From contig NZ_MULI01000010.1 of assembly GCF_002939385.1 (NCBI RefSeq), forward strand, positions 1 to 64,000: DNA of 64,000 nt, written 5' to 3'. How positions within the stretch are numbered: position 1 is the first letter of the stretch; every line of letters begins with the position of its first letter. Made by a program: the position numbers and the translations under genes. This DNA comes from Streptomyces sp. MH60. Its GTDB lineage: Bacteria > Actinomycetota > Actinomycetes > Streptomycetales > Streptomycetaceae. The notes beneath the pieces were generated by a model. It did no database searches and was not told the origin of the DNA. It worked only from the letters and a program-made list of their open reading frames with translations. Positions 7,654 to 17,275 of this stretch are shown in pieces.

Positions 7654-10257
7654 ATGACGACTTCCGCGACCTCCGGAACCGGACCCGCCGACCCCACCGG
7701 CCCCACCGAGAACTCCATGCGTCGCGCCCTCAAACGCGCCCGGGACGGCGTCGCCCTCGACGTGTCCGAGGCCGCCGTGCTGCTCCAGGCGCGCGGCGAG
7801 CACCTCGACGCCCTCACCGCGTCCGCCGCCCGGGTCCGGGACGCGGGCCTGGAGGCGGCCGGGCGGCCCGGGGTCATCACCTACTCGAAGAGCGTCTTCG
7901 TCCCGCTGACCCGGCTGTGCCGGGACAAGTGCCACTACTGCACCTTCGTCACCGTCCCCGGCAAGCTGCGCCGCGCCGGCCACGGGATGTTCATGTCGCC
8001 GGACGAGGTGCTCGACATCGCGCGCAAGGGCGCCGCCCTCGGCTGCAAGGAAGCCCTCATCACCCTCGGCGACAAGCCCGAGGAGCGCTGGCCCGAGGCC
8101 AGGGAATGGCTGGACGCGCACGGGTACGACGACACGATCGCCTACGTCCGCGCGATCTCGATCCGCGTCCTGGAGGAGACGGGGCTGCTCCCGCACCTCA
8201 ACCCCGGCGTCCTGACCTGGACGGACTTCCAGCGGCTCAAGCTCGTCGCGCCGTCCATGGGCATGATGCTGGAGACCACCGCGACCCGCCTGTGGTCCGA
8301 GCCCGGCGGCCCGCACCACGGCTCCCCGGACAAGGAGCCCGCCGTACGGCTGCGCGTCCTGGAGGACGCCGGGCGCTCCTCGGTCCCCTTCACCTCCGGC
8401 ATCCTCATCGGCATCGGCGAGACCCACGAGGAGCGGGCCGAGTCCCTGTTCGCGCTGCGCAAGGTCTCCCGCGCCTACCACGGCGTCCAGGAACTGATCA
8501 TCCAGAACTTCCGCGCCAAGCCCGACACCGCGATGCGCGGCATGCCGGACGCGGAACTGGACGAGCTGGTCGCCACGGTCGCCGTCGCCCGGCACATCAT
8601 GGGCCCGTCCGCCTGCCTCCAGGCCCCGCCGAACCTGGTGGACGCCGAGTACGAGCGGCTGATCGGCGCCGGCATCGACGACTGGGGCGGGGTCTCCCCG
8701 CTCACCATCGACCACGTCAACCCCGAGCGCCCCTGGCCGCAGATCGACGAACTCGCCGCGAAGTCCCGGGCGGCCGGGTTCGAGCTGCGGGAACGTCTCT
8801 GCGTGTACCCGGAGTTCGTCCGGCGCGGCGAGCCCTGGCTGGACCCGCGGCTGCGCCCGCACGTGGCGGCCCTCGCCGACCCGGAGACCGGCCTGGCCCG
8901 CCAGGACGTGGTGGTCGAGGGGCACGCGTGGCAGGAGCCGGACGAGGCGTTCACCGCCACCGGCCGCACCGATCTGCACGCCACCATCGATACCGAGGGC
9001 CGTACGTCGGACCGCCGCGACGACTTCGACGAGGTGTACGGCGACTGGGGCGCCCTGCGCGAGGCCGCCGCCCCCGGCATGGCGCCCGAGCGCATCGACA
9101 CCGACGTGCGCGCGGCGCTGGCCACGGCGGCCGACGACCCCACGAAGCTGACGGACGACGAGGCCCTCGCCCTGCTGCACGCCGACGGCCCGGCGCTGGA
9201 CGCCCTGTGCTCCGTCGCGGACGACGTCCGCGAGAGCGTCGTCGGCGACGACGTGACGTACATCGTCACCCGCAACATCAACTTCACCAACGTCTGCTAC
9301 ACCGGCTGCCGCTTCTGCGCCTTCGCCCAGCGCCGCACGGACGCCGACGCCTACACGCTCTCCCTGGACCAGGTGGCCGACCGCGCCCGGCAGGCCTGGG
9401 AGGTGGGCGCGGTGGAGGTCTGCATGCAGGGCGGCATCCACCCCGACCTGCCCGGCACGGCGTACTTCGACATCGCGCGGGCGGTCAAGGAGCGCGTGCC
9501 CGGCATGCACGTGCACGCCTTCTCGCCGATGGAGGTCGTCAACGGCGCCACCCGCACCGGGATGTCGATCCGCGAGTGGCTGGGCGCGGCCAAGGAGGCG
9601 GGCCTGGACTCGATCCCGGGCACGGCGGCCGAGATCCTCGACGACGAGGTCCGCTGGATCCTCACCAAGGGCAAGCTGCCGACGGCCACCTGGATCGAGG
9701 TGATCGAGACGGCCCACGAGCTGGGCATTCGGTCCAGCTCCACGATGATGTACGGCCATGTCGACCAGCCCCGCCACTGGCTGGGCCACCTGCGCACCCT
9801 CGCCGGGATCCAGCAGCGCACGGGCGGTTTCACGGAGTTCGTGACGCTCCCCTTCATCCACACCAACGCGCCGGTGTACCTGGCGGGCATCGCCCGGCCC
9901 GGCCCCACCCTCCGGGACAACCGCGCGGTGACGGCGATGGCCCGCCTCCTCCTGCACCCGCACATCCCCAACATCCAGACAAGCTGGGTGAAACTGGGCA
10001 CCGAGGGTGCGGCCGAGATGCTCCGCTCCGGCGCCAACGACCTGGGCGGCACCCTCATGGAGGAGACGATCTCCCGCATGGCCGGGTCCTCCTACGGGTC
10101 GTACAAGTCCGTCAAGGACCTGATCGCGGTCGCGGACGCGGCGGGCCGCCCGGCGAAGCCGCGCACCACGCTCTACGGCCCGGTGTCCGAGGAGCGGCAG
10201 CGCGCGGCGCGGGACTCGGACGGACACCTGCCTCAGCTGCTGCCGGTGCTGGACTGA
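7654..10257 (+). CDS. fbiC: FbiC, 7,8-didemethyl-8-hydroxy-5-deazariboflavin (FO) synthase
   Basis: 867 aa, the fused bacterial form of archaeal CofG plus CofH. The N-terminal radical-SAM half carries CRDKCHYC (Cys89, 93, 96); the C-terminal half carries CYTGCRFC (Cys548, 552, 555). Each motif binds a [4Fe-4S] cluster that cleaves S-adenosylmethionine. The enzyme joins tyrosine with 5-amino-6-ribitylaminouracil to make FO, the chromophore of coenzyme F420. Start [16 protein letters not shown] is followed by a variable ~30 residues before the conserved core. It stands alone on this strand; the F420-type reductase at 5.4 kb is a nearby candidate user of the cofactor. Confidence 0.96.
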   Translation: MTTSATSGTGPADPTGPTENSMRRALKRARDGVALDVSEAAVLLQARGEHLDALTASAARVRDAGLEAAGRPGVITYSKSVFVPLTRLCRDKCHYCTFVTVPGKLRRAGHGMFMSPDEVLDIARKGAALGCKEALITLGDKPEERWPEAREWLDAHGYDDTIAYVRAISIRVLEETGLLPHLNPGVLTWTDFQRLKLVAPSMGMMLETTATRLWSEPGGPHHGSPDKEPAVRLRVLEDAGRSSVPFTSGILIGIGETHEERAESLFALRKVSRAYHGVQELIIQNFRAKPDTAMRGMPDAELDELVATVAVARHIMGPSACLQAPPNLVDAEYERLIGAGIDDWGGVSPLTIDHVNPERPWPQIDELAAKSRAAGFELRERLCVYPEFVRRGEPWLDPRLRPHVAALADPETGLARQDVVVEGHAWQEPDEAFTATGRTDLHATIDTEGRTSDRRDDFDEVYGDWGALREAAAPGMAPERIDTDVRAALATAADDPTKLTDDEALALLHADGPALDALCSVADDVRESVVGDDVTYIVTRNINFTNVCYTGCRFCAFAQRRTDADAYTLSLDQVADRARQAWEVGAVEVCMQGGIHPDLPGTAYFDIARAVKERVPGMHVHAFSPMEVVNGATRTGMSIREWLGAAKEAGLDSIPGTAAEILDDEVRWILTKGKLPTATWIEVIETAHELGIRSSSTMMYGHVDQPRHWLGHLRTLAGIQQRTGGFTEFVTLPFIHTNAPVYLAGIARPGPTLRDNRAVTAMARLLLHPHIPNIQTSWVKLGTEGAAEMLRSGANDLGGTLMEETISRMAGSSYGSYKSVKDLIAVADAAGRPAKPRTTLYGPVSEERQRAARDSDGHLPQLLPVLD

Positions 10258-10356
10258 GGAGCGGTGGGCGCGGGCGCGCGCTTCGGGGGTGCGGCGGGCG
10301 GGCAGTACGATGATCGGGCCCCCGGTGTGTCGGGGTTCTCGTAGCTGAGGAGATGC

Positions 10357-10926
10357 GTGCCCGTGCCTGCCCGACTTCCCTCATGGGCGTGGGTCTCCGG
10401 TCTGACCGTAGGCGCGATCGCGGCGGTGACCGTCCTGGCCGTGCAGGCGGACCAGGGGCCCCACCCCACCGCCGTGGCGACGAAGCCGAAGCCGTCGGCG
10501 TCGGCGGACGCGCACCCCACGCCGAAGGAGACCGCGCCCGCCCCGGTACCGGAGGGCTCCGGCACCGGACGGCGCGTCGTCTACTCGGTCGGCCAGGACC
10601 GGGTGTGGCTGGTCGACGCCAGCGACGCCACCCGGCGGTCCTTCAAGGTCTGGCCGGGCACGGTCGACCCCGACCCCGGCAAGTACAGCGTCGGCACCCG
10701 CCGCCAGGACCCGACGACCGGCTCCGACGGGGTGCGGATCGAGCAGATCCTGTACTTCACCCAGGAGGACGGCGTCTGGGTCGCCTTCTCCAACGCCGTG
10801 GACGGCTCCTCCCCGCCGCCGCCCGCCGGCGGCGCCAAGACGGGCGGCATACGGCTGCCCAAGGCGGACGGCGACGCGCTCTGGGAGTTCGGCACGTCCG
10901 GCACGACGGTCACCGTGGTCGCCTAG
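10357..10926 (+). CDS. Membrane-anchored YkuD-like (L,D-transpeptidase fold) protein lacking catalytic residues
   Basis: 189 aa from GTG 10357, preceded by GAGGAG at ~6 nt. It has a single N-terminal membrane segment (WVSGLTVGAIAAVTVLAVQA), a Pro/Lys-rich linker (~35-70) and a C-terminal domain. RVVYSVGQDRVWLVDA, KYSVGTR and GGIRLPKADGDALWEF follow the strand order of a YkuD domain, where GIRL...A..LW normally follows the catalytic SHGC. Here neither the HG nor the SHGC-type Cys/His motif exists; there is no Cys in the domain. I infer a pseudo-enzyme or cell-wall binding protein. Many Streptomyces carry similar L,D-transpeptidase-like proteins. Confidence 0.75.
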   Translation: MPVPARLPSWAWVSGLTVGAIAAVTVLAVQADQGPHPTAVATKPKPSASADAHPTPKETAPAPVPEGSGTGRRVVYSVGQDRVWLVDASDATRRSFKVWPGTVDPDPGKYSVGTRRQDPTTGSDGVRIEQILYFTQEDGVWVAFSNAVDGSSPPPPAGGAKTGGIRLPKADGDALWEFGTSGTTVTVVA

Positions 10927-10945
10927 GTCACTGTGGGCGCGTAGG

Positions 10946-11455
10946 TCACCGTGGTCTCGTGGCCTCCGCCTCGCCGGACGGCAGGTGCGCCACGATCAGC
11001 ACGACGCCGCTGAACAGGAGCACCCGGGTCGCCGCGTCCAGCCCGTTCCAGTCCTCCGACTGCCACATCGCGAACCACTCCCCGCCGATCGCGAGGAACC
11101 CGGCCCCGAACAGCAGCATCAGCATGAGCGTGCCGTACGTGGTGAAGCGCCGTGCGGGAGCGTGCTGCCGGCGTATCCAGAGCCAGGTCGCCCAGATCAG
11201 CACGAGCGCGGCCGCGGTCTCCCACACGATGATCGCCACGTAGGCGGTGTCCTGGAGACCCTTGCTCGTGATCGCCCGCCACATCAGGTCGTCGTCCTTG
11301 AACGTGGTGTCCATCGCGAGGACGTGCCGCACGTACTGCTGGTTGTTGTCGAAGTCGGTGATGTTCCCGAGGGCGACGAGGGCGATGTAGAGGGCGAGGA
11401 CCGCGGTGAGCACGGTGGAGGCGAGTAACAGGGTGTTGCGGGGGATGTTGGTCAT
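10946..11455 (-). CDS. DUF2165-like integral membrane protein
   Basis: 169 aa from ATG 11455 (MTNIPRNTLLLASTVL). Four hydrophobic segments are visible: ~8-30, ~70-92, ~105-125 and ~140-160. The stretch NITDFDNNQQYVRHVLAMDT and the WRAI segment between the first two helices are typical of small four-helix DUF2165 proteins. Function unknown. It is convergent with the YkuD-like gene (20-nt gap) and divergent from the ADP-ribosylglycohydrolase-like gene. Longer upstream starts extend into the neighbouring promoter and were not used. Confidence 0.8.
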   Translation of the reverse strand: MTNIPRNTLLLASTVLTAVLALYIALVALGNITDFDNNQQYVRHVLAMDTTFKDDDLMWRAITSKGLQDTAYVAIIVWETAAALVLIWATWLWIRRQHAPARRFTTYGTLMLMLLFGAGFLAIGGEWFAMWQSEDWNGLDAATRVLLFSGVVLIVAHLPSGEAEATRPR

Positions 11456-11694
11456 GGCAGCACTATCCCCAAGCCCGGAACCCCGCGAGTAGGTAGGGTC
11501 CGCGAACGTGATCTCTTCGAAGCGTTCCGGGCTCCCCGCCCGTGGCGAGGGAACCCTTCGCGGCCGCCCGCCCGTGCCGCGCGGTGTGTGTCGGCTCGTG
11601 AACGTTTCCACACCGTTCCGGCCCTGACCGACCACTTCCGTTCGCATACAGTGCTGGACGTCGTACATACGGACAGTGCCGAGGGGGGGTCCAG

Positions 11695-12810
11695 GTGGGC
11701 GGGACAGCCGGCGCCGTCTGGGGGCGTGCCGAACAGCAGGACTTCCGCAGCCGGGTGCGCGGGACGCTGCTCGGCGTGGCCGTCGGGGACGCCCTCGGCG
11801 CACCCGTCGCCGGCCTCGGCCTCGACGCGATCCGGGAGGAGCACGGCGCGGAGGGACTGTCCGACCTCGCCGCCGCCTACGGCCGGCGCGGTGCCGTCAC
11901 CCACCTCACCCAGCTCACCCTGTTCTCCGTGGACGGGCTGATCCGCGCCCAGGTACGGCGGGACACCGGCGCCTGGCACCCGCCGACCGACCTGCACCGG
12001 GCCTACCGGCGCTGGCTCGCCACCCAGCGCGACTGGGGACCCGACCTGCGGCGCAAGGACGACGGCTGGCTGGCCCACGAGGAGTGGCTGTACGTCCGCC
12101 GGGACCCGCCGCGCGCGCTGCTGCTCGGCCTCGGCGACGAGACGATGGGCACCCCCGAGGCGCCCAAGAACCCCGGCGAGCGCGGCCCCGAGGCCGCCGC
12201 CCGCTCGGCGCCGTTCGGGCTCCTGGTCGGCTGGGAGCCGCAGCTGGTCGCCCAGCTCGCCGTGGAGTGCGCGGCGCAGACCCACGGCCACCCGACCGGC
12301 TACCTGGCGGCGGGCGCGTACGCCGTGATCGTGCACGGGCTGGCGCGCGGCGAGAGTCTGGACGCCGCCGTGCAGCGGGCCCTGGCGCTGCTCGCCGCCC
12401 GGCCGGGACACGAGCCCGTGACGGACGCCCTGCAGCACGCCCTCGGCTCGGTACGGCAGGGGCTGCCGGTCCCGGCCCGGGTGACCGGGCTGATCGGCGC
12501 GGGTACGGCGGAGGGCCTGGTCGCCGCCGCCGTGTACTGCGCCCTCGTCGGCGAGGACGTACGGCACGGGCTGCGGCTCGCCGTCAACCACGACGGCCCC
12601 TCGGCCGCGGCCGGCGCCCTGACCGGCGGCCTGCTCGGCGCCCTGCACGGCGAGACGGCCCTGCCCCCGGCCTGGCTGGCCGAACTGGAGGGCCGCCCGA
12701 CCCTCCTGGAACTGGCCGACGACTTCGCCATGGAGATGACCCAGGGCCCCGCCCTGCACGGTCCGGCGGGCTCGTCCCCCGGGTGGCTGACGCGGTACCC
12801 GCGGGCGTAG
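11695..12810 (+). CDS. ADP-ribosylglycohydrolase-family protein with degenerate metal site
   Basis: 371 aa from GTG 11695, preceded by a purine-rich GAGGGGGGG. The family fold is clear: RGTLLGVAVGDALGAP near the N-terminus, a middle helical region, and VNHDGPSAAAGALTGGLLGA plus LHGE near the C-terminus. In active DraG/ARH enzymes two Asp-containing motifs (usually T-D-D-T-Q-M-T and G-D-S-D-S-T) bind Mg2+. Here they read THLTQLT and GPSAAAG, so the coordinating Asp residues are replaced. I infer loss of hydrolase activity, with retained fold for binding or regulation. It stands as a single gene. Confidence 0.85.
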   Translation: MGGTAGAVWGRAEQQDFRSRVRGTLLGVAVGDALGAPVAGLGLDAIREEHGAEGLSDLAAAYGRRGAVTHLTQLTLFSVDGLIRAQVRRDTGAWHPPTDLHRAYRRWLATQRDWGPDLRRKDDGWLAHEEWLYVRRDPPRALLLGLGDETMGTPEAPKNPGERGPEAAARSAPFGLLVGWEPQLVAQLAVECAAQTHGHPTGYLAAGAYAVIVHGLARGESLDAAVQRALALLAARPGHEPVTDALQHALGSVRQGLPVPARVTGLIGAGTAEGLVAAAVYCALVGEDVRHGLRLAVNHDGPSAAAGALTGGLLGALHGETALPPAWLAELEGRPTLLELADDFAMEMTQGPALHGPAGSSPGWLTRYPRA

Positions 12811-12886
12811 CCCCTGCGAAGGCCCCGGCGGCGACGGTCAGGTTTCGAGAAGCGCCGCCCCGCGGGCCGCGGCTAGCGTGGCAGCC

Positions 12887-13297
12887 ATGGACATCAGCAT
12901 TCACACCACCGTTCTCCCGCACGACGACCCGGAGGCGTCTGTCGCCTTCTACCGGGACGTCCTCGGCTTCGAGGTCCGCAAGGACGTCGGGAACGGCAAG
13001 ATGCGCTGGATCACGGTCGGACCGGCCGGCCAGCCGGACGTCTCGCTGCTCCTGTCGCCGCCCGCCGTGGACCCCGGCATCACCGACGCCGAGCGCCGCA
13101 CCATCGCCGAGATGATGGCCAAGGGCACCTACGGGTGGATCCTCCTGGCCACCGAGGACCTCGACGGCACCTTCGAGAAGGTGCGCGCCGGACGCGCCGA
13201 GATCGTCCAGGAGCCGACCGAGCAGCCGTACGGCGTCCGGGACTGCGCCTTCCGGGACCCGGCGGGCAACCAGATCCGCATCCAGGAACTGCGCTGA
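12887..13297 (+). CDS. VOC (glyoxalase/bleomycin-resistance) family protein
   Basis: 136 aa from ATG 12887 (MDISIHTTVLPHDDPE); an in-frame GTG at 12878 would add three residues. One VOC module with two beta-alpha-beta-beta-beta units: SVAFYRDVLGFEVRKDVG followed by MRWITVGP in the first, and LDGTFEKV ... GVRDCAFRDPAGNQIRIQEL in the second. The closing F-x-D-P-x-G-N-x-I motif is characteristic. Members include glyoxalases, dioxygenases and antibiotic-binding proteins; nothing fixes the substrate. Confidence 0.85.
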   Translation: MDISIHTTVLPHDDPEASVAFYRDVLGFEVRKDVGNGKMRWITVGPAGQPDVSLLLSPPAVDPGITDAERRTIAEMMAKGTYGWILLATEDLDGTFEKVRAGRAEIVQEPTEQPYGVRDCAFRDPAGNQIRIQELR

Positions 13298-13303
13298 CCG
13301 GGG

Positions 13304-13336
13304 CGGCCGGTGACCACGAACCGTGGCCACCGGCCG
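13304..13336. terminator. Bidirectional terminator hairpin between convergent genes
   Basis: Arms CGGCCGGTGACCAC (13304-13317) and GTGGCCACCGGCCG (13323-13336) pair over 14 bp with one mismatch and a 5-nt loop. They lie between the ends of the VOC gene (+) and the symporter gene (-). Confidence 0.75.
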
Positions 13337-13367
13337 GACACCGGTCGCACGCCGTCCGGGCGGGGGC

Positions 13368-14951
13368 TCAGTCGCCCACCCGGCTGCGCCCCACCGCGTC
13401 GTCCACCCCGCCCGCGGGCGCCGGGATCGCGGCCGCCGCGCCGGAGGCGTCGCCGTCCCCGTCCGTGTTGACGCGCTCGATGATCGCCAGCCGCTCCGGG
13501 GTGTCCTCCGGCTTCAGGTAGCCGACCAGGACGTAGAGAATCAGCGAGACCGCCAGCGGGACGGAGACCTGGTACTCCAGGGGCACCCCGCCGTCCACGT
13601 TCCAGTTGATCGGGTAGTTGACCAGCCAGAACGCGACCAGGCCCAGACCCCAGCTGGTGAGCGCCGCCGTCGGGCCCGAGCGGCGGAAGGGCCGCAGCAG
13701 ACCGAGCATCATCGGGATCGCGATCGGGCCCATCAGCCCGGCGACCCACTTGATCACGACGGTGATGATGTCCTTGAACGTCGGCGAGTCGACCTGCGTC
13801 GCCACCGCCATCGAAAGACCGAGGAAGATCACCGTGGTCAGCCGGGCCGCCAGCAGCCCGGACCGCTGCCCCCAGCCGCGCGCCCGCTTCGACAGCACCG
13901 GCGCCACGTCACGGGTGAACACGGCCGCGATGGCGTTCGCGTCCGAGGAGCACATGGCCATGGTGTGCGAGAAGAAGCCGACGATGACCAGGCCGAGCAG
14001 CCCGTGCGGCAGCAACTGCTCGGTCATCAGGGCGTAGGAGTCGGAACCGTCCGGCTTCTGCGACTCCACCAGCAGCGGCGACATCCACATCGGGAAGAAC
14101 AGGACCAACGGCCAGACCAGCCACAGGATGGCCGACAGCCGCGCCGACCGCGTCGCCTCGCGGGCGTTGGCCGTCGCCATGTAGCGCTGGGCCTGGTTGA
14201 GCATGCCGCCGTTGTACTCGAAGAGCTTGATGAAGAGGAACGCCAGCAGGAACACCGTCCCGTACGGGCCGACCAGCGGTTTTCCGTGTCCCTGGAGGGC
14301 GGGTTCGTCCCAGACGCCGAAGAAGCCGCCGTGGTCGCCGAGCTTCATGACGACGGCCACGAACATCGCGACGCCGGCCAGCAGCTGGATGATGAACTGG
14401 CCCAGCTCCGTCAGCGCGTCCGCCCACAGACCGCCGATCGTGCAGTAGAAACCCGTGATGACGCCGGTGATCAGGATGCCCTGGTTGAGCGTGATGCCGG
14501 TGAAGACCGACAGCAGCGTGGCGATGGCCGCCCACTTCGCGGCCACGTCCACGATCTTCAGCAGCATGCCGGACCAGGCCAGCGCCTGCTGGGTGGGCAG
14601 GTTGTACCGGTTCTTGAGGTACTCGAGCGGCGAGGCCACGTGCAGCCGTGAGCGCAGCCGGTTGATGCGCGGCGCGAACAGCTTGGAGCCGATGGCGACG
14701 CCGAGCGCGATCGGAAACGACCACGTCACGAAGGACGTGACGCCGTACGTGTAGGCGATGCCCGCGTAGCCGGTGAACATCACCGCGCTGTAGCCGGACA
14801 TGTGGTGCGAGATGCCGGACAGCCACCACGGCATCTTGCCGCCGGCCGTGAAGAAGTCGCTGACGTCGTCGACGCGTTTGTGCGACCAGACACCGATCGC
14901 CACCATGACGGCGAAGTAGCCGATGAGCACGGACCAGTCGAGACCGTTCAT
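13368..14951 (-). CDS. Sodium:solute symporter (SSS family)
   Basis: 527 aa from ATG 14951 (MNGLDWSVLIGYFAVMVAIG) with a strong GGAAGGGGG-type ribosome site. About 13 membrane segments are predicted. SSS-like features include the first helix followed by FFTAGGKMPWWLSGISHHMSG, which matches the conserved substrate/Na+ site region, and the AFLFIKLFEYNGGMLNQAQRY segment. The hydrophilic tail ends in Ala/Pro-rich sequence. The family imports sugars, amino acids or organic acids with Na+; the substrate is not evident. It is a single gene with no nearby catabolic partner. Confidence 0.88.
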   Translation of the reverse strand: MNGLDWSVLIGYFAVMVAIGVWSHKRVDDVSDFFTAGGKMPWWLSGISHHMSGYSAVMFTGYAGIAYTYGVTSFVTWSFPIALGVAIGSKLFAPRINRLRSRLHVASPLEYLKNRYNLPTQQALAWSGMLLKIVDVAAKWAAIATLLSVFTGITLNQGILITGVITGFYCTIGGLWADALTELGQFIIQLLAGVAMFVAVVMKLGDHGGFFGVWDEPALQGHGKPLVGPYGTVFLLAFLFIKLFEYNGGMLNQAQRYMATANAREATRSARLSAILWLVWPLVLFFPMWMSPLLVESQKPDGSDSYALMTEQLLPHGLLGLVIVGFFSHTMAMCSSDANAIAAVFTRDVAPVLSKRARGWGQRSGLLAARLTTVIFLGLSMAVATQVDSPTFKDIITVVIKWVAGLMGPIAIPMMLGLLRPFRRSGPTAALTSWGLGLVAFWLVNYPINWNVDGGVPLEYQVSVPLAVSLILYVLVGYLKPEDTPERLAIIERVNTDGDGDASGAAAAIPAPAGGVDDAVGRSRVGD

Positions 14952-15152
14952 GTGCCCCCTTCCGGGGTCCGCCTTGTGAACTCCGCTCAGCTGGCTGGCA
15001 CTTCGCACGAGCGGGGTAGGGGCGTGGCAGGCCGCGAAGCGCCCGCTCATCGTGGGTGCGACGACGTGGGCACGACAAGGAAGCGGAAGGTCAAGAGGGA
15101 GTAAAAAGGTTCGACTTACTGACCTGTGTTCATCTACATGAACATCAGCGGA

Positions 15153-15172
15153 GGCGGCCCGCGAGGGCCGCC
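15153..15172 (-). terminator. Short GC hairpin after the large membrane-protein gene
   Basis: GGCGGCCC (15153-15160) and GGGCCGCC (15165-15172) form an 8-bp perfect stem with a 4-nt loop. It begins 8 nt beyond the stop codon of the downstream-reading minus-strand gene. Confidence 0.5.
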
Positions 15173-15179
15173 CGGTCCG

Positions 15180-17054
15180 CTACTTCAGCTCGTCGGGACA
15201 CGGAGTGCCCCGCTTCAGCCCGTACGGCGAGGCCAGCCGGTACGTGCCCGCCTCGGGGGCGACGAGCGTGGTCCACACGTCGCCGTCGGCGGTCTCCTCG
15301 GTCTCCGTCAGACACCCGTTGACGTTCTCGTACGTCTTCGGCGTGCCCTCCGGCGCGTCCTTGGAGGCCTCCGTCTCCTGGGGCGGCTCCAGCTTGTTGC
15401 CCTCGTCGTCGACGAGGCTCAGCCACGGCGAGTACGGCATCCGGATCAGGACGCGGCCGGGCCGCCGCACGTCGATGACCCACTCGTCCTGCTCGGCCCG
15501 CTGGACGACCGCGTCGGGCTCCGCCAGCGGCGTCGGGTCGGTCACCTGGAACAGCTGCCAGTTGGCGTCGCCCCAGATCTGCTTCAGGTACGGCAGGCCG
15601 CGCTGCAGCAGCTCCCGCTCGCGCTTGCCGCCGTCGCCGTCCGGTTCGCCCTTGGGCAGCACCACGTAGTGCACCGCCCAGCGCTTCAGCCACTCGTGGT
15701 AGTTCGCCGAGTTGAGCGTGTCGTCGTAGAAGAGCGGGTTGCGCTCCATGTCCGCCTGGCGGGTCCAGCCGCGGGCCAGGTTCACATACGGCGCGAGCGC
15801 CGAGGCCTCCCGGTGGGAACGCGCCGGGACGGCCTCCACCCGGCCCTGCTCCGCACCGACCTCCTGCAACTCGTTGACGAGCGGCGCCAGCTCGCGCGCC
15901 CAGGACGCGGCGGGCGTGGTGTGCACGATGTCGTCGGCCGACTTGAAGCCGATCCAGCCCACGAAGCCGACGATCGAGACCACCAGCGCGTACCACTTGC
16001 GCGACTTGGGCACCGTGAACGGCAGCGCCGCCACCAGCGCCACCCCGGCGAACAGCATCGGCAGGCGCGTGATGTTGGAGCCGATCTGCGAGCTGATCAG
16101 CCAGACCAGCAGCACGGACAGGCCGTAGACCGCCGACGTGATCCGCACCGTCTTCCAGGTGCTCGGCACCAGCCAGTAGATCAGGCCCGCGTACAGGATC
16201 GGCAGCACCGCCGAGCCGAACCCCATCGGCTGCGTGCCGGAGAAGGGGAACAGCACCGCCGACAGCGCGACGACCACGCTCGGCGCCACGCCCAGCGCCC
16301 AGGCCCCCGGGCGGCGCTTCTGCAGGAACAGGGCGACCGCCACCAGGCCCACGAACAGGCCCGACACCGGCGAGGCCATGGTGGACAGCGCGGCCAGCGG
16401 CGCCGCGCACAGCCCCTTGGCCCAGCGCTCGTGCCGCCAGCGGTACGGCCAGCAGAACACGGCGGCGACCGCGCCCAGACCGAACATCATGCCGAGCCCG
16501 AACGTCACCCGCCCCGACGCCGCGTTGCCCAGCAGCGCGAACAGGCCCGCCAGCGACGCCCACAGCGGATTGCGGACCACCCGGCTGCGGATCAGGACCA
16601 TCGTCAGCAGCCCGGCCGACACCGTCCCCGCGATCATCATCGTGGTGCGCACGCCGAGCACCGACATCAGGTACGGCGAGATCACGCTGTACGACACCGG
16701 GTGCATGCCGCCGTACCAGGCGAGGTTGTACGCCGAGTCCGGGTGCCGGCCGACGAACTCGGCCCACGCGTCCTGCGCCGCCAGGTCGCCGCCACTGTTC
16801 GCGAACGTGAAGAACCACGCTATGTGGAGCACCCCGGCCAGCGCGGTCACGGACAGCACGGGGTGGCGCAGCATGCGCTCGCGCAGGGCGAGGAAGGCGG
16901 CGTTCACCGCCGAGGGCGGCTTCGGCTCGGCAGGCCGGTGCCCGGCGGGACGGGGCTCACCGTCGTCCCTGCGGGGCGCGGGTACGCGTGGTCGCGGGCC
17001 GGCTCCCGAACCCGGATCGGCGTCGTCGGCGCGTGTCGGCTCCGCAGTGGCCAC
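15180..17054 (-). CDS. Large polytopic membrane protein, GT-C/YfhO-like topology
   Basis: 624 aa from GTG 17054. Cytoplasmic Pro/Arg-rich N-terminus (~50 aa), then about 11-12 hydrophobic segments between residues ~65 and 375, then a ~250-residue hydrophilic C-terminal region with no further helix. The first periplasmic-type loop (SGGDLAAQDAWAEFVGRHPD) and the ratio of helices to soluble tail resemble GT-C glycosyltransferase-like proteins. I cannot identify a catalytic motif with certainty, so the enzymatic role is inference; envelope assembly is a guess from topology. The C-terminal part contains VIDVRRPGRVLIRMPYSPWL and ends in two conserved-looking Cys (NVNGC, GTPC). Confidence 0.75.
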   Translation of the reverse strand: MATAEPTRADDADPGSGAGPRPRVPAPRRDDGEPRPAGHRPAEPKPPSAVNAAFLALRERMLRHPVLSVTALAGVLHIAWFFTFANSGGDLAAQDAWAEFVGRHPDSAYNLAWYGGMHPVSYSVISPYLMSVLGVRTTMMIAGTVSAGLLTMVLIRSRVVRNPLWASLAGLFALLGNAASGRVTFGLGMMFGLGAVAAVFCWPYRWRHERWAKGLCAAPLAALSTMASPVSGLFVGLVAVALFLQKRRPGAWALGVAPSVVVALSAVLFPFSGTQPMGFGSAVLPILYAGLIYWLVPSTWKTVRITSAVYGLSVLLVWLISSQIGSNITRLPMLFAGVALVAALPFTVPKSRKWYALVVSIVGFVGWIGFKSADDIVHTTPAASWARELAPLVNELQEVGAEQGRVEAVPARSHREASALAPYVNLARGWTRQADMERNPLFYDDTLNSANYHEWLKRWAVHYVVLPKGEPDGDGGKRERELLQRGLPYLKQIWGDANWQLFQVTDPTPLAEPDAVVQRAEQDEWVIDVRRPGRVLIRMPYSPWLSLVDDEGNKLEPPQETEASKDAPEGTPKTYENVNGCLTETEETADGDVWTTLVAPEAGTYRLASPYGLKRGTPCPDELK

Positions 17055-17213
17055 CTGAAGGCACTCCCCGTGTCCCGTCTTCTCCTTTGGGCCGTGTCCC
17101 GTTCCCGCGACCGGCGACTGCCCCGTTTGGCGACGCTAGCACGCGCCCCCGCACCGTCGCCTCCTCCCTTTCGCGGCCCCGCGGGAGGCCGCGGCACCGC
17201 CTAGGACGCGAAG

Positions 17214-17241
17214 GCCCCCGCGGCCGGGTGACCGCGGGGGC
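17214..17241 (-). terminator. Terminator of the D,D-carboxypeptidase gene
   Basis: GCCCCCGCGG (17214-17223) and CCGCGGGGGC (17232-17241) form a 10-bp perfect stem with an 8-nt loop, ~35 nt past the stop codon of the carboxypeptidase gene. Confidence 0.75.
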
Positions 17242-17275
17242 ACGGGGCGTCGCTGCGGCCCGGACGGGCCGTCCG

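Noticed and set aside
7630..10227. Long antisense frame over fbiC (865 codons)
   Set aside because: Shadow of a conserved radical-SAM gene with known motifs on the plus strand.
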